Part shown: one piece after another, positions 63,955-64,000 of the stretch
How positions within the stretch are numbered: the stretch's first letter is position 1
Layout: each line of letters opens with the position of its first letter
NCBI GenBank assembly: GCA_913020115.1
Contig: CAJWBQ010000011.1
Location: 1-64,000, forward strand
Reading direction: 5' to 3'
Length of the DNA stretch: 64,000 bases
DNA from: an uncultured Cellvibrionales bacterium
GTDB taxonomy: Bacteria > Pseudomonadota > Gammaproteobacteria > Pseudomonadales > Cellvibrionaceae
Position numbers and translations under genes: made by a program
Notes under the pieces: model-generated
Told to the model about the DNA's origin: nothing
What the model saw: the letters and a program-made list of their open reading frames with translations, nothing else
Database searches by the model: none

Positions 63955-64000
63955 ATGAGTAATACATGGATATCAGTATGTGAAAAAATCTCGCTTAGCC
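63955..64000 (+). CDS. nirD: Nitrite reductase small subunit NirD, start only (cut by window edge)
   Basis: An ATG at 63955 opens a frame MSNTWISVCEKISLS that runs to the window end. The position directly after nirB and the good AGGAG ribosome-binding site support NirD (Rieske-like small subunit). The start fits the family, but only 15 codons are visible. Confidence 0.75.
   Translation, partial: MSNTWISVCEKISLS

Overview
The window looks like a chromosomal segment of a Gram-negative, aerobic, probably marine gammaproteobacterium. The evidence is a MinCDE division system, a TonB-dependent receptor, a porin, an AGCS-type sodium/amino-acid symporter, an assimilatory nitrate/nitrite reductase locus and sigma-54 promoter signals. 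A Cellvibrionales/Spongiibacteraceae-like host fits the gene set, but that is inference. Alternative start codons (GTG, TTG) supported by good ribosome-binding sites are frequent.

Region 1 (1-17.3 kb) is accessory. Two same-orientation copies of an IS30-family element lie at its ends: the first is cut by the window edge, the second is complete and flanked by a 2-bp GT duplication. Between them is a catabolic module: an AraC regulator, a TonB receptor, an amidase, an acyl-CoA ligase, a polytopic membrane protein, an SDR and a LysR regulator. Also present are a DUF1330 protein with an exported orphan, a START-like lipoprotein, another lipoprotein and a large exported ankyrin protein. An unexplained AGTTGG repeat cluster lies next to the first IS copy.

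Region 2 (17.5-40.2 kb) is mostly housekeeping and signalling: gcvP divergent from an XRE-cupin regulator with a perfect palindrome between them; an MBL hydrolase and a Prx5 peroxiredoxin; an overlapping cupredoxin / degenerate-GGDEF-EAL / porin operon; a double-rubredoxin reductase; an MFS protein; minCDE; an HDOD protein and a chemoreceptor; an AGCS symporter; a hydrolase; a solute-binding-like protein; and an aldehyde dehydrogenase.

Region 3 (40.5-52.6 kb) starts with a TAP-like lipoprotein peptidase joined to a NatAB-type ABC exporter. A long minus-strand molybdenum-cofactor and oxyanion-uptake operon follows (moaA-tupBCA-mobB-moeA-moaB-moeA). Upstream of moaA is a GNAT pseudogene whose reading frame is intact except for two in-frame TAA codons.

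Region 4 (52.7-64 kb) has small conserved hypothetical genes, an HD-domain protein, a TetR regulator and a DJ-1/PfpI protein, and then the nitrate assimilation locus. There a molybdopterin nitrate reductase and a fused DmsB-DmsC-like iron-sulfur/membrane protein are divergent from nirBD. The divergent region holds two oppositely oriented sigma-54 (-24/-12) promoter matches and an NtrC-type dyad. The Moco/oxyanion operon would supply the cofactor for this nitrate reductase, so regions 3 and 4 form one functional theme: nitrogen-controlled nitrate use.
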